From Lophium mytilinum (taxonomy: Eukaryota > Ascomycota > Dothideomycetes > Mytilinidiales > Mytilinidiaceae): 64,000 nucleotides of DNA. Shown piece by piece: positions 11,573-22,309 of the stretch (positions within the stretch are counted from its first letter, which is position 1; the number at the start of each line of letters is the position of its first letter). The stretch is from NCBI GenBank assembly GCA_010093605.1, contig MU004195.1, forward strand, positions 250,708 through 314,707, read 5' to 3'. A program made the translations under genes and the position numbers. The notes beneath the pieces are model-generated. The model searched no databases, had not been told where the DNA came from, and saw only the letters and a program-made list of their open reading frames with translations.

Positions 11573-12161
11573 TTAGGGAGTTTAACTGACTAAGTGAGAG
11601 GTCAAGCAAGGCAACTACGATCAGCCAATCGAAGCCTCTGAGATAGGTAATGATTTAATCTACCTATCAGGATCGGTTTGGAGTATTTTCAAATCTACAC
11701 GTTTAAATAGGAACTGAGCTCGAAGCGGCAGACCAGTTCGATTGAGTCGAGCAAGGAGGACCTTTCAGTCTCTCCTCTACTCATTCATTCTGAATGTATC
11801 TCTTTATCCTCTTACCAGGGACAAAGCTTACACTCGAGCATATCTCTTAGTATAGGGTCTCATGTAGTTAGTCAATGTTATATCAGAGTGTCCTTGCTCC
11901 TTTTTTATGCATACATCACGTGATCGGCCACCATATTGTCTTCCCATTGCAAGAGGAACGCAAAAAGATCATACACTCAACACCAGAAAGTTTCTTGATG
12001 TTCATGTTCATGAATCTAGATTATTTTGATAGAAATGAACTTTGGATCTGAGCATTTAGATTATTCTAGCTTAGCGCGATGTTTTCTACGCGCATCTGAG
12101 CACGACCGCGTTCCCCGATTTCTACTCCGTAACAGCAAACACTCAATTTTCCACCAACGCG
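11573..12161. promoter_or_regulatory. shared divergent promoter region
   Basis: 589 bases between two divergently starting genes (the flavoprotein at 11572 and the zinc-finger gene at 12162). No gene is seen. The middle is A+T-rich (about 11990-12065) while the edges are closer to coding composition. No specific factor site can be named with confidence. Confidence 0.45.
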
Positions 12162-14633
12162 ATGTCTAACGAGCATCAGCCTTTGCCTCGTGGCAAGTCT
12201 GTACCGACTTACAATGTGAAAATACTCGCAGGTACTTCGCTCCACACGCCGACCAAGTATCTGCAGAAACACCTCCCGACTGTTTCGCGATCTGCTGTTC
12301 CCTCACGCGTCTCATCCCCGCTCAACAGCCAATTGAGCACCAACACAATGCCTAGCGAAGGGAAAACACGGTCTCGTGGGTCCTCTCGGAAGCCTCGCAA
12401 GGTCATATCGACTTTCAACCCGAGCGTACTCTCAGGCCCTCCCCGATCCGTTATCGCATCATCTCCCGCAACGAAGGAACAATCTGAAGGACTCGAACCT
12501 ACCGCCAAACGGAGGAAAATAGTAAACGAACTAAAGTCCGTCGGAGACCTACCTCGCGCCTCTGCATCACGAGTACCCTCCGAAGGCGTGTCACAATCCG
12601 ATAGCACGGAAAAGTACAGGCCGTATGGCTGCACAGTTTGTGGGAAACGCTACACTAGCACCTACGGCCTGGAGAACCATCTGCAGCGTACGCCGGACTG
12701 CATCAACGGACCACAAGAGCGGTTCCATTGCAAGTTGTGCGGAAAGCACTACAAGAACCCCGCAGGACTCATGTCCCACCACAATACAGCGCCGAACTGC
12801 AACGCTGGACCTCAAGTGCTCACGGACAACTCCGCTGGCAGGAAGAAGGGCGAGCCATTTCGGTGTGAGATCTGTCGCAAAGCCTTCGCGTCGAACACGG
12901 GCCTCAGGTACCACCGCCAATTCGCTGTGACGAAATGCAGACGTAGCGAAGCTGCGGGTTTGGCTGTTGGGAGCGACATGGGGAAGAAGTACCGCTGTGG
13001 AAGCTGCGGAAAAAGCTATAAGAACCGCGAGGGCCTCAAGTATCATCTCCGGGACGCGGCGGTAAAATGCACGGTGTCCACGACTACCCCTGGACACTTT
13101 GAGCCAGGAGCTTTCCCCATCGCTGTTCCTGAGCACTCCACGTACCTCCGCAATGCTTTTCGCGAGCTCACCACGAAGACTGGCTCGGAACAGGAACAGG
13201 CCATGGCGGGGGTGCAGTACTGCTTGGAGTCGCTGGATGTCAAGATTCAGAGAGTTTGGGGAGGTTTGATCAAGAAAGCAGAGGAGTACGATACGGGAAC
13301 TGGGGCTGAGGAAGATAAAGAGAATGACCCTTGTGAGGACACAGCTGATTTGGATGAAACGGAATTCTTCAGCGATGCAGAGGCACACGATGCCGTAATG
13401 GGGGCCCAGGAGTGGACGGAGAATGATGACATGGAGGATGTCAATGGTGTGAATTCGTCGAACCCCTACACGAATAGAAGAGCGCGCGGAGATGACGAGG
13501 CGAGAGCAGAGGAGTTGAATTCACCAACCGGCTTATTACCACATTGGGCCACCCCAAGAGGCATTTTCAATCTTCTCGGAACGATGGGACGGAAAGAGAC
13601 AAGTGACCACACAAGCACGAAGCCAATCTCTCAGGGAGACGCTTTGCGCGCACAGGCAGATGCAATGCATCCAGCCAGTAGATGGAGGATCTATGGTGGA
13701 CCTATTACGACTGAAGACCCACTACTGAGACGCATGAAGAAAGATGAATCAATGTCATCGAAGAAGCGCAAGAGGAGCGATGCCACTTTGACGGACTCCC
13801 CCGCCTCGAAACGCCTAGATGTAGCTACACCAGTCTCTCCGACTAAAGAAGACATTTCCACAGCCTTGAAGCCAGAACGTCCGTGTGTGGCACTGGAAGA
13901 GGAATTGGATTCGTCGAAAAAGAAACTGGCACCCGCGGTTAGTGATCCAGGCACAGGATCAAGATCCGGGTGGGAGCCGTGGGACACCACCGAGCCCGAC
14001 AACAGTGCGAAGCCTGAAAAAGAAGATGCTCCGTCTTTAGCAGACTCTACAACGCAGACAAAAACTCCTTGGCTCTTGCCAGAGGAAATAGACTTCTCTC
14101 CCATGCCCGTCACAATACCAACCCTCGTTGCCAGCCTATCTAAAGCTCGCAAAACAGAGTTCTGGCAAGATCGCGAACAAATAATGAAAGAGAAAACCGA
14201 GCGAGACCAGACCCTCCAACTCGCAGAAGCGAACAAAGACAGCCTGTCCTCATCTCAATCGAGGCTTAGAGCAGTTGGCCCAGCCAGACACACCTTCGCG
14301 AGCGGAGAGAATATCCCCGTGAAGGGCCGCAACGGCGGCAAGGCCTATAACTGGTCCGGCGCCGAGTACCTCGCATGGAGTAGCATGAAGACACGGCGGG
14401 AGTACGGGTTCTTCCACGAGGACTTTATTAGCAATTGGCGGGCGGATCAGTTCCGGTTGAAGCATCCTCCGATTGCGGACTTTGAGGCTTCGAGGGTGTA
14501 TTACAACGCGTGGAAGGCGGGCCTCTCGCTCGAGGAGATCAAGGCGAAGAGAATGGAGTATGAGACTGTGGCGGCTAGGAAGGAACGCGGGTATAACTTG
14601 ACATTCGAAGATATGGAAGCGGTGGGGTGGTAA
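12162..14633 (+). CDS. protein with four tandem C2HC zinc fingers
   Basis: Single exon, 823 residues, ATG at 12162. After a disordered, basic N-terminus (about 1-150) come four evenly built fingers: C157/C160/H173/C180, C190/C193/H206/C213, C235/C238/H251/C259 and C279/C282/H295/C303. Each is C-x2-C-x12-H-x6/7-C, with a GL-x2-H pattern before the histidine, so the fourth ligand is Cys rather than the usual His. Residues 360-640 are acidic and low in complexity, with KKRKRS- and KRRK-type basic patches that could be nuclear signals. The last 110 residues (from about YNWSGAEYLAW) look folded and aromatic-rich but match no domain I know. Most likely a nuclear DNA- or RNA-binding regulator; its targets are unknown. 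Confidence 0.8.
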   Translation: MSNEHQPLPRGKSVPTYNVKILAGTSLHTPTKYLQKHLPTVSRSAVPSRVSSPLNSQLSTNTMPSEGKTRSRGSSRKPRKVISTFNPSVLSGPPRSVIASSPATKEQSEGLEPTAKRRKIVNELKSVGDLPRASASRVPSEGVSQSDSTEKYRPYGCTVCGKRYTSTYGLENHLQRTPDCINGPQERFHCKLCGKHYKNPAGLMSHHNTAPNCNAGPQVLTDNSAGRKKGEPFRCEICRKAFASNTGLRYHRQFAVTKCRRSEAAGLAVGSDMGKKYRCGSCGKSYKNREGLKYHLRDAAVKCTVSTTTPGHFEPGAFPIAVPEHSTYLRNAFRELTTKTGSEQEQAMAGVQYCLESLDVKIQRVWGGLIKKAEEYDTGTGAEEDKENDPCEDTADLDETEFFSDAEAHDAVMGAQEWTENDDMEDVNGVNSSNPYTNRRARGDDEARAEELNSPTGLLPHWATPRGIFNLLGTMGRKETSDHTSTKPISQGDALRAQADAMHPASRWRIYGGPITTEDPLLRRMKKDESMSSKKRKRSDATLTDSPASKRLDVATPVSPTKEDISTALKPERPCVALEEELDSSKKKLAPAVSDPGTGSRSGWEPWDTTEPDNSAKPEKEDAPSLADSTTQTKTPWLLPEEIDFSPMPVTIPTLVASLSKARKTEFWQDREQIMKEKTERDQTLQLAEANKDSLSSSQSRLRAVGPARHTFASGENIPVKGRNGGKAYNWSGAEYLAWSSMKTRREYGFFHEDFISNWRADQFRLKHPPIADFEASRVYYNAWKAGLSLEEIKAKRMEYETVAARKERGYNLTFEDMEAVGW

Positions 14634-14987
14634 GCTAGTAGTGCTCTCATAAATCAACTAATTCAAGATCTCAACGTTTCGTAGTGGAGGACTGCTGGCT
14701 GGCTGGAATCCTCTTCGTAAAGCGATGTCTGAACCCTCAATTACATCCTATTATCACTGTTAAAAGCCAAGCATACCCGCTATCCTGTTGCGTGAGCGAC
14801 GCTTCGACAACCCCTGTACCACTGTCTGGAGTAACTCAGCTAAGTGGTGGTCGGTTAGTCAAAAGGTAGTGTAATTCCCACTGCATTAACCGTTACATCA
14901 TGTCTAGAATCTTAATAGTCTGCGGGGGCACCCCAAGCAGTTGCAAGAACATATTTACACCCCCTAACGCACCAAACTCCCACCCCA
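14634..14987. other. short convergent 3' spacer
   Basis: About 350 bases between the stop codons of the zinc-finger gene (+) and the permease gene (-). It is expected to carry both 3' untranslated regions. No gene or repeat is seen. Confidence 0.5.
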
Positions 14988-16950
14988 TCACGACCTCCCC
15001 CACCTCTTCCAAAACTTCCACCCAGCGCTCTTCTCTCCCCCAGCACCCCTCTGCCCCCGCTGACCCCTGCCTTTACCCTTCCGCCCTACCCACGCAAACC
15101 AGATCAGCAGCCCCGCCGCCATAAACGCCACCACGAGCAGCGTCTGCACCGGCTCCGCGAACACCGCTCTGCTCAACAAGAACAAGCTCACGCAGCAAAA
15201 GATAATCGGTGTCGTGATCCACGTCTTGTACGGCCTCTCAAGCGTCGGTTCGCGCACGCGCAATATAATCAGCCCGAGGACGGTGAGGAAGTAGAAGGTA
15301 TAGCCGGCGACGCCGTAGAAGGTGAGCAGGGTGTCGAAGGAGCCGATGACGACGTAGACGGCGGTCAGGGCGGCGTTGAGCAGCATAGCGCTGATAGGCG
15401 TGAAGAAGAAGCCGGCGTCCGGGTCGGCGAACCATTTCACGAGGAGTTTGGGAACGCGGCTGGCTTTTGAGGAGGAGGCGGCATTGAGGCGGATGGCGCG
15501 GTGGGATTTGCCAAGCCCGATGGTGCCGAATATGGCGGGGAGGTAGCCTTCTTTGCCTGCGGCGTAGACGAGGCGGCCCGAGGTGAAGGTGGTGGCGTTG
15601 AGGGCGCCGAAGCAGGAGCCTGAGACGAAGAGGGCGAGGATGAGGGAGCCGAGAGGGCCGAAGACTTGGGAGCCGAAGGCTACGGCGACGGTGTTGGAGG
15701 AGTCGATGATGGAGAGGGGGAGGACGAGGAAGTAGGCGGTGTTGGCTAGGAGGTAGGATATTATCACTAGGGGGAGGGAGGTATGAATGACGCGGGGGAG
15801 GTCGCGGGTTGGGTTTTTGAACTCTGCTGTCACGTAGTTGACCTGGAAGCAATCAGTATGATGGTTTAGATAGTGGGTATAAGGATAGAATGAAGTCAAA
15901 TATAGTAGAACTTACATTATCCCAGCCGTCAAACGCCCATAAACCTGCATACAACGCTACAGCCCAATTCGATATATTAGTTTCCGTTCCCTCAAACCAG
16001 CCCTTTTTTTTCCAGTCATCGCTTGCATGTCCTTTGTACGAAAATCCGGTAATCGCAACGACAATGCCCGTTATTGTAACGCCAAGCAATGCAATGAACT
16101 TCATAAACATGAACACATCCGCGCTCCTCGTTCCAAGTTTCGTAGAGACGCAATTCAGGAGGGTGACAAGCACCAAGCCTGCCAGGGCTACTCCTTTATT
16201 CAGCCAGTCGCTGGCATCGGCGGCCTCTGCGCCGATGGCTGCCCGAACGCAGTATTCGCCGAAGATTATGGCGATGATAGCTGCAGATCCGGGCTTTAAA
16301 ACGCATACTGCGCACCAGGTGAATAGGAAACCTGCCCATTCACCGAAAATCTTGGAGAGATAGACCTGTGCTCCACCGTTCAATGGGATGGCGCCCCCCA
16401 ACTCAGCATAACTGGCGGCGCCCGTCCATGCGAGTACTCCAGCCACCACCCACACAATGAGAGATGCTCCGGGCGATCCAGCATTTTTGTTGACCTGGCT
16501 TGGAGATGAAAAGATGCCTGAACCTATTATCAAGCCTACTACAAGCGACAGGCCGTTTAGAAACGTCAACGACTTGTTCTTCTCCAATGATCCCCCATTC
16601 AGCACCTGAGTAGGATCGAGGGCCGTATTCGACGGCGCGCCGAGCGCTGTATATCCTTGGGCGGTCGAGGATAGAGGAAACAGGTTCGAGGCGAAGTCGA
16701 AGGCGGAGGAGACGGAGTAGGAGCGGTTGCGATGGCCGGGGCGCTCGCCGCCAGCTGGGTTCAACTCGGAGAGGGGATCTTCATCGTCAAAAGACAGCCT
16801 CCGCGACGATGGGGTCCCAGAGGCGGAGGATTCCAGAGAAGTTCGATGGGAGGGCGTATGCGACGAGGACGCAAGGGAGGCAAGCTCGAGAGAGTCCCGG
16901 GGAGGGTGTGCGGAGGTGGTTTGGAGGTTTGAATAACCGGCGGAAGACAT
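14988..16950 (-). CDS. amino acid permease, Mup1/LAT type (APC superfamily)
   Basis: Two exons (16950-15916 and 15842-14988) give 629 residues. The 73-nt intron joins GWDN to VNYVTAEFKNPTRD, the highly conserved LAT/Mup1 motif, which confirms the splice. The first 130 residues are Ser-rich, disordered and cytosolic. About twelve hydrophobic segments follow. The first contains the GSGIFSSP signature of APC transporters, which binds the substrate backbone in the unwound part of TM1. Yeast Mup1 (574 residues) is the high-affinity methionine permease, and this family also takes other neutral amino acids. Expected location is the plasma membrane. The exact substrate is inferred, not shown. The gene is divergent from the LeuRS gene with only 295 bases between the two ATGs. 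Confidence 0.88.
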
Positions 16951-17245
16951 GCTAAGAGTGCTACCTGAGTCGCGGTGCGGACGCAGCCATCACCAGTGGC
17001 GCGGATAGAGGAGAGTATAAGGCGAGGGGAATTCAAACCCCTATCTGCAGTTTACGGGGCGCGGTGAAGGGAAGGGTGAAGGTTGATGGGTCCTCGACAT
17101 CTCCGCGTTTATTACCAGCATCGCTTTCGGTTTAGGCTGGGACGATCGCTTGGCACAGAAGCTTGACCTCACGAATATAATTTCACCAACTGCAGTCCTT
17201 CGATAATCCTGATACGATGCTACTAATTGCTCGCTATGCCCGCCG
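16951..17245. promoter_or_regulatory. shared promoter of the permease and LeuRS genes
   Basis: 295 bases between two divergent ATGs; both promoters must lie here. The last 30 bases hold two extra ATGs in other frames ahead of the LeuRS start (see the uORF entry). Confidence 0.5.
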
Positions 17246-17255
17246 ATGCAGGTAA
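17217..17255 (+). promoter_or_regulatory. possible uORF overlapping the LeuRS start
   Basis: ATG at 17217 opens a 12-codon frame that stops at 17255, past the LeuRS ATG at 17246. Another ATG at 17236, in the third frame, opens about 45 codons. If the transcript starts upstream of 17217, scanning ribosomes meet three ATGs in three frames within 30 bases. Whether they are in the mRNA is unknown. Confidence 0.3.
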
Positions 17256-20200
17256 TAGGCAGCTGCAGTTTCCTCTCGATGCGCTGGGGATGCTCTCGGC
17301 GGCCCGTCCGCCCTCTCGCTCTCTACACTCTCCGCCGGTCCTATGCCGCCACCACCAACCCAGGCAACGAGAGCCTTAAAGACCATTTTGGGGCCATTGA
17401 CGCAAAATGGCAGGCTAGATGGCAGCAGCCACAGCACCAGCCTTCTCCGGTGAAGGATGTGAAAAAGGGCAAGGCGTACATCCTGCCTATGTTTCCATAT
17501 CCCTCTGGGAATTTACATCTGGGCCACCTCCGCGTCTACACGATCTCTGATGTCCTTGCGCGGTTTAAGCAGATGCAAGGCTATGATGTTATACACCCAA
17601 TCGGTTGGGATGCCTTTGGGCTACCGGCAGAAAATGCAGCTATCGAACGGGGTGTCAGTCCGGCTTTATGGACGCTGCAGAACATTGCCAGCATGAAAAA
17701 GCAGATGAAGGTCATGGGAGGGCGTTGGGATTGGGATAGGGTAAGCTTCGGGGCTCGAGGAGGGCGTCACCTTTGTAAACCATTATCATAGTGCTAATGC
17801 TATTATACTGTTAGGAAATATTAACCTGCGATCCGTCCTTCTATAAACACACCCAGAAACTGTTCCTCCTGCTGCACGAGAGAGGCCTCGCATACCAAGC
17901 AGAATCTATGGTTAACTTTGACCCTGTTGACAAGACTGTTCTTGCCAATGAACAGGTTGATGCCAATGGCTGCTCGTGGAGATCGGGCGCGAAAGTCCAG
18001 AAAATCATGTTAAAGCAGTGGTTCCTGAAGATCAAGGAATTCCAACAACCACTTCTAGACGATCTCGAAGTTCTCGCAAAGGGCAACAAGTGGCCGGAGC
18101 GAGTCCTAACTATGCAGAAACACTGGCTTGGGAAATCCGAGGGCGCTAAAATCAGATTTCAGCTCGAAAACACGGATGGCACCCGTAGTTGGCCGGAAGT
18201 GGAAGTCTACACAACACGGATAGACACTCTCTTCGGCGCCCAATACCTCGCACTGTCCACAAGCCATCCAATTGTTACCAAGCTAGCGGAGACGCACAAA
18301 CAACTTCACGATTTTGTGCAGGGGGCGCGTAAGCTTCCATCAGACTCTAAAGATGGCTACAAGCTACCCGAAATCAGGGCGAAGAATCCTTTATTTTCCG
18401 CAGGTCTGGTCGGTTTGGAGAATGTGCCAGAATGGATTCCAGTATACACTGCGCCTTACGTTCTCGACCATTACGGTTCTGGGGCCGTCATGGGTATTCC
18501 AGGGCACGACACACGTGATAATGACTTTCGGCAAGAAAACACTCACTCACCAGCAAACGTTAAGATAGTGGTGACAGCAGAAAAAGGCGCTTCATCGAAA
18601 CAGACTGTAGATACAACGTCTGCGGCGTCCAAAGTTGACACAGCCAAGCCGTTCACGAACAAGGGCTATGTCACAGAAGGCTTTGGGAAGTTCAGTGGCA
18701 TGGCATCAGATGAAGCGAGCGATGTAATCATTGAGGCTCTTCGAACAAACAATGTCTTCGCAGAGAAAGCCGAAAATTGGCGCCTACGGGACTGGCTCAT
18801 CAGTCGGCAGCGATATTGGGGAACTCCGATTCCAATCATCCATTGCGATACCTGTGGCCCCGTTCCCGTGCCGGATTCCGACTTACCCATTGAGCTTCCT
18901 GCTCTTGCAGACGAGTATTTCATTGGAAAGGCTGGGAACCCTCTCCAGAATATCCAAGGCTGGAAAAATACAGCATGTCCCAAATGTAATGCCCCAGCCG
19001 AACGTGAGACTGATACCATGGATACATTTATGGACTCATCGTGGTACTTTATGCGCTTTCTCGACCCTGCAAACACAGCTGCTCCTATTTCTTCGCAAAA
19101 GGCTGATGCTGGACTGCCGGTCGACGTCTATGTTGGAGGCGTAGAGCATGCTATTCTTCATCTTCTTTACGCAAGGTTCATCTCAAAATTTCTCGCAACT
19201 ACCCCGTTATGGCCGAGCGGCGGTGGGTCGGAGAACAGGGCTGAGCCGTTCAAGCAGCTTATAACACAAGGCATGGTACATGGGAAAACATACTCCGATC
19301 CTTCCAATGGCCGCTTTCTACGCCCTAATGAAGTTGACTTTACGGACTCGCGTGGCCCTAGAATCAAGTCTAGCGGACTCGAACCCGTAGTCAGCTACGA
19401 GAAAATGTCTAAGAGCAAATACAATGGCGTCGACCCGGGCGAAACCATTGCCACACATGGCGCTGATGCAACTCGAGCGCACATGCTTTTTCAAGCCCCA
19501 GTCAGTGAAGTGCTGGAATGGAACCCAAATAGCATTTCCGGAATCAAGCGCTGGTTTACTCGCATTCTGCGCCTGTCTGCAGGACCTTGGATACCGACAA
19601 CAATATTGGAAAACGGTTTTATACCGCCAAAGGACCAGGATACTAGTCTTCTCGAAATCCTTAAGCGCTTCCACCCCTCCGATAAGCCAGCCGATCCCAG
19701 GTCACGAGAGCTAACACCAGATGAGAGTCTGGTTCAAGCACTCACCCCCAAGGAAGTCGAGCTATGGCTCAAAACCCAAAGCACCATCGCTAGCGTCACC
19801 GACTCCTACTCCAACACCCACGCCCTCAACACCGTCGTCTCTGACCTCATGTCTCTCACCAACCGCCTTTGGGACACGCAAAGCCTCTACAATAGTGGTT
19901 CTCAGCTGAGCTGTACACTCCGGTACCTCTCCTTCACCTCCCTCCTCCGCATGCTCGCCCCCATCGCCCCCGCCTTCGCCGAAGAGTGCTGGGAGCGCCT
20001 CCACGAAGTCGTCGCGCGGAAGCAAGTCGACCAGGTCGACCACCCGCTCCACGCACCGGAACCCACGTCGGAAATATCCTACGTGCGGTCTATCTTCAGC
20101 TTCGGCTTCCCAATCCACGACCCGCACATCGTCAAACTCCTCAGCCCAACGCAGACATGCGCCGTCATGATCGACGGACGGTTGAAGTTTACAACCGAGA

Positions 20201-21543
20201 TCCCGATGCCCCCAGCCGATCTGACGTCTGAAGTCGATGAAGGAGGCGAAGCAAAAAGGGACAACAAAGCAGTTGTACGAGAGTGGATCCGGCAAACTGA
20301 GGAGCTACGCGGCTGGGCTGTTAGCGCTATCCGCAAGACGGAGGAGGGCGAGAAATGGTTTGGGGAGGGGGGTAAGCTGGGGTGGCCGAAGGAGGAGGAT
20401 TGCGTCGGCCCTTACTGGACGGGTGTGGAGGGGATGCAGGTGGTTGTGGTAAAGAACGGGAAGACGGTCAATTTTGTAACGCCGAAGCCTGAGAAGAAGA
20501 AGAAGAAGGGGGCGGAGGGGACGGAGGCAAGTCCTGCGGCGGGTAAGCGAGAGTCTGTTGAAGAAAGCGAGTTCGAGGCTAAGGCGATACAGACAAATAG
20601 TAGCGATGTGGGTGGGAGCGGAGAGGTGGAGGGTGCTGACGAATCCTTTGACGATATGGGAAGAAGGTTGAGCAGAAAACAACGCAGAGCGCTGATACAT
20701 GCTGAAAAGCAGGCGGCGAAGATGATTGGAAAGTTACAGAAAAGGCAAGAAAAAGTACGCGACCTTGAGCGAGCTCGTCAGCAATCCTCCACAAGCAACG
20801 CTGAGCAGCTACCTGCGTCCTCCCTTCTGTCAGAAACGCCACCCCGCAACAACGGGATTGCTGGCCCTAGCGCTTCGAAACCCCCCGAAGCGCCCCGTAT
20901 TCCTCGCCACACTTATGGTGCACTCGCCACAGGATTCGCGCAGCAAATCTTGGATGGATGGGCGGACTGGAAGGAGATTGACAGCCTACCTCCCGAGCTC
21001 AAGGAAAAGCTTACGAAGAGGGCTGAAGCCCAGTTGAGGAGGCGGCAAAAGAGGTTGGAACGCCAGTTGAGGGAGCGAGAGAGGGTTGCAAGGCGGGTTG
21101 CACTCGAGTTGACGAGGCCGGAGAGGCTTGTGCAGTGGCATGAAAACGAGTTGAAGAGGCGTGCTAAACAGGCTGAACTCGAGTTGAGGAAGACTGAGAT
21201 TGAGTTGGAGACGTGGGAGAAGAGGGCTGAGTTTGAGATGAGGAGGGCGCAGAGGCATGCAGCACGGCGGAGGCAAGGGCGCGAGGGATACAGAGACATG
21301 GAACTACCCGAGTTGGAGCGGAGAGCTGCACTCGAGTCAGAGAACATGGCTAAAGAGGAGTTGGAGAGGAGGGCTGAAATCGAGTTAGAGAGGAAGACTG
21401 AAGACAACTTGAAGTTGCGGGAGATGCGCCTCGGAGAAGAAGAAAAACCGTCCAGGAAGAAAATGCACTGGCTCGGACGCGGGAACGTTAGACGACGAAA
21501 GGAGAGGGTGGAACGTGAGGCGAATTCGAAACGTGAAGAATAA
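17246..21543 (+). CDS. NAM2: mitochondrial leucyl-tRNA synthetase with long C-terminal extension
   Basis: Two exons (17246-17740 and 17815-21543) encode about 1407 residues. The enzyme charges mitochondrial tRNA-Leu with leucine. Class I signatures are clear: NLHLGH (HIGH box) in a [15 protein letters not shown] context and [11 protein letters not shown] (KMSKS). Between them lie a CP1 editing region and a zinc-like CDTCG/CPKCN pair. The N-terminus is Arg-rich with few acids and fits a mitochondrial presequence; an in-frame ATG at 17279 is an alternative start. The canonical enzyme ends near residue 1060 ([12 protein letters not shown]). About 345 further residues follow in the same uninterrupted frame: an acidic linker, then a Lys/Arg/Glu-rich coiled coil with repeated ERRAE-like steps. 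Yeast Nam2 is about 894 residues, so this tail is unusual. It could be a true fusion or an unrecognised separate gene. Confidence 0.9.
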
Positions 21544-22309
21544 CTGGAACGGGGTCTCAGAAAAGGGTTGGCAGTGCGTCACTGTCTGGAAAAGGAATCT
21601 TTTGGGTCGAGGGTTGTGTGTAGACTCCTGTATATACCTGTGTATAGTACTTGTAGCATTAGACTTGTATAACATGGACTGTCTGGACTGATGAAAGATG
21701 CACTTCCAAGTTACTTTGCTATATGAGCAGAATAGATGGTCGGTATTGAATCTTTCTATCACATCTAGGTACTGTGTTGTCTCTAGGGTTGCTAAGACCG
21801 ACCATCGGTAAGCTACCCAAGGGGCACGCATCGGCAGAGACTCTAAGATGTGGTGGCTTGAAGAGGCTAGTTGATCGTTTACCCCTACCGTGCAGAGTTT
21901 CTGAGGCCGTAGGTACCTGATAGCAGACTTTTGACATCACGTGAGATGCGAAGGAAAGAGGGAAAAAAGGTGAGAGTTGCAAGGAAGAAGAGAAGTACAT
22001 GCGAGGCACTTACCAAGGAACAGGATCATCTCGCGTGATGGAGCTCGGAATCTGCCCAGGCTCAGAGTCTAGACACAAGATCAAAGTTACTAGGTTTGGA
22101 TAATTGAGAGCAGGATACTTCGACTTTGTTCCCAACATTCAATGCTACGGAACAGGAACTGAAGTAGTTTCTTCTCGTAGGCCGGTGAGGATGAGAATTA
22201 TACACGGGATCCAATATAGGATTACTAGTCTTCCTGACTACATACATACAACTCTAGGACATCTTACACGGTGCAGAGCTAGGGATTCCTGCTGAAAAGC
22301 TAGGTCCCA
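21544..22309. other. convergent 3' spacer
   Basis: About 770 bases between the LeuRS stop and the MFS exporter stop. No coding motif, tRNA or repeat is recognised. Confidence 0.5.

Noticed and set aside
17241-17260. Possible GTAATA splice donor joining the frame from ATG 17217 to the LeuRS frame
   Set aside because: No acceptor gives an intron of plausible length, and the unspliced frame from 17246 already has a good presequence.
19375-19385. Perfect B-box match (complement of GGTTCGAGTCC) on the minus strand
   Set aside because: It lies inside the LeuRS coding exon and no A box or cloverleaf is found beside it. A second such match near 12490 in the zinc-finger gene fails the same way.
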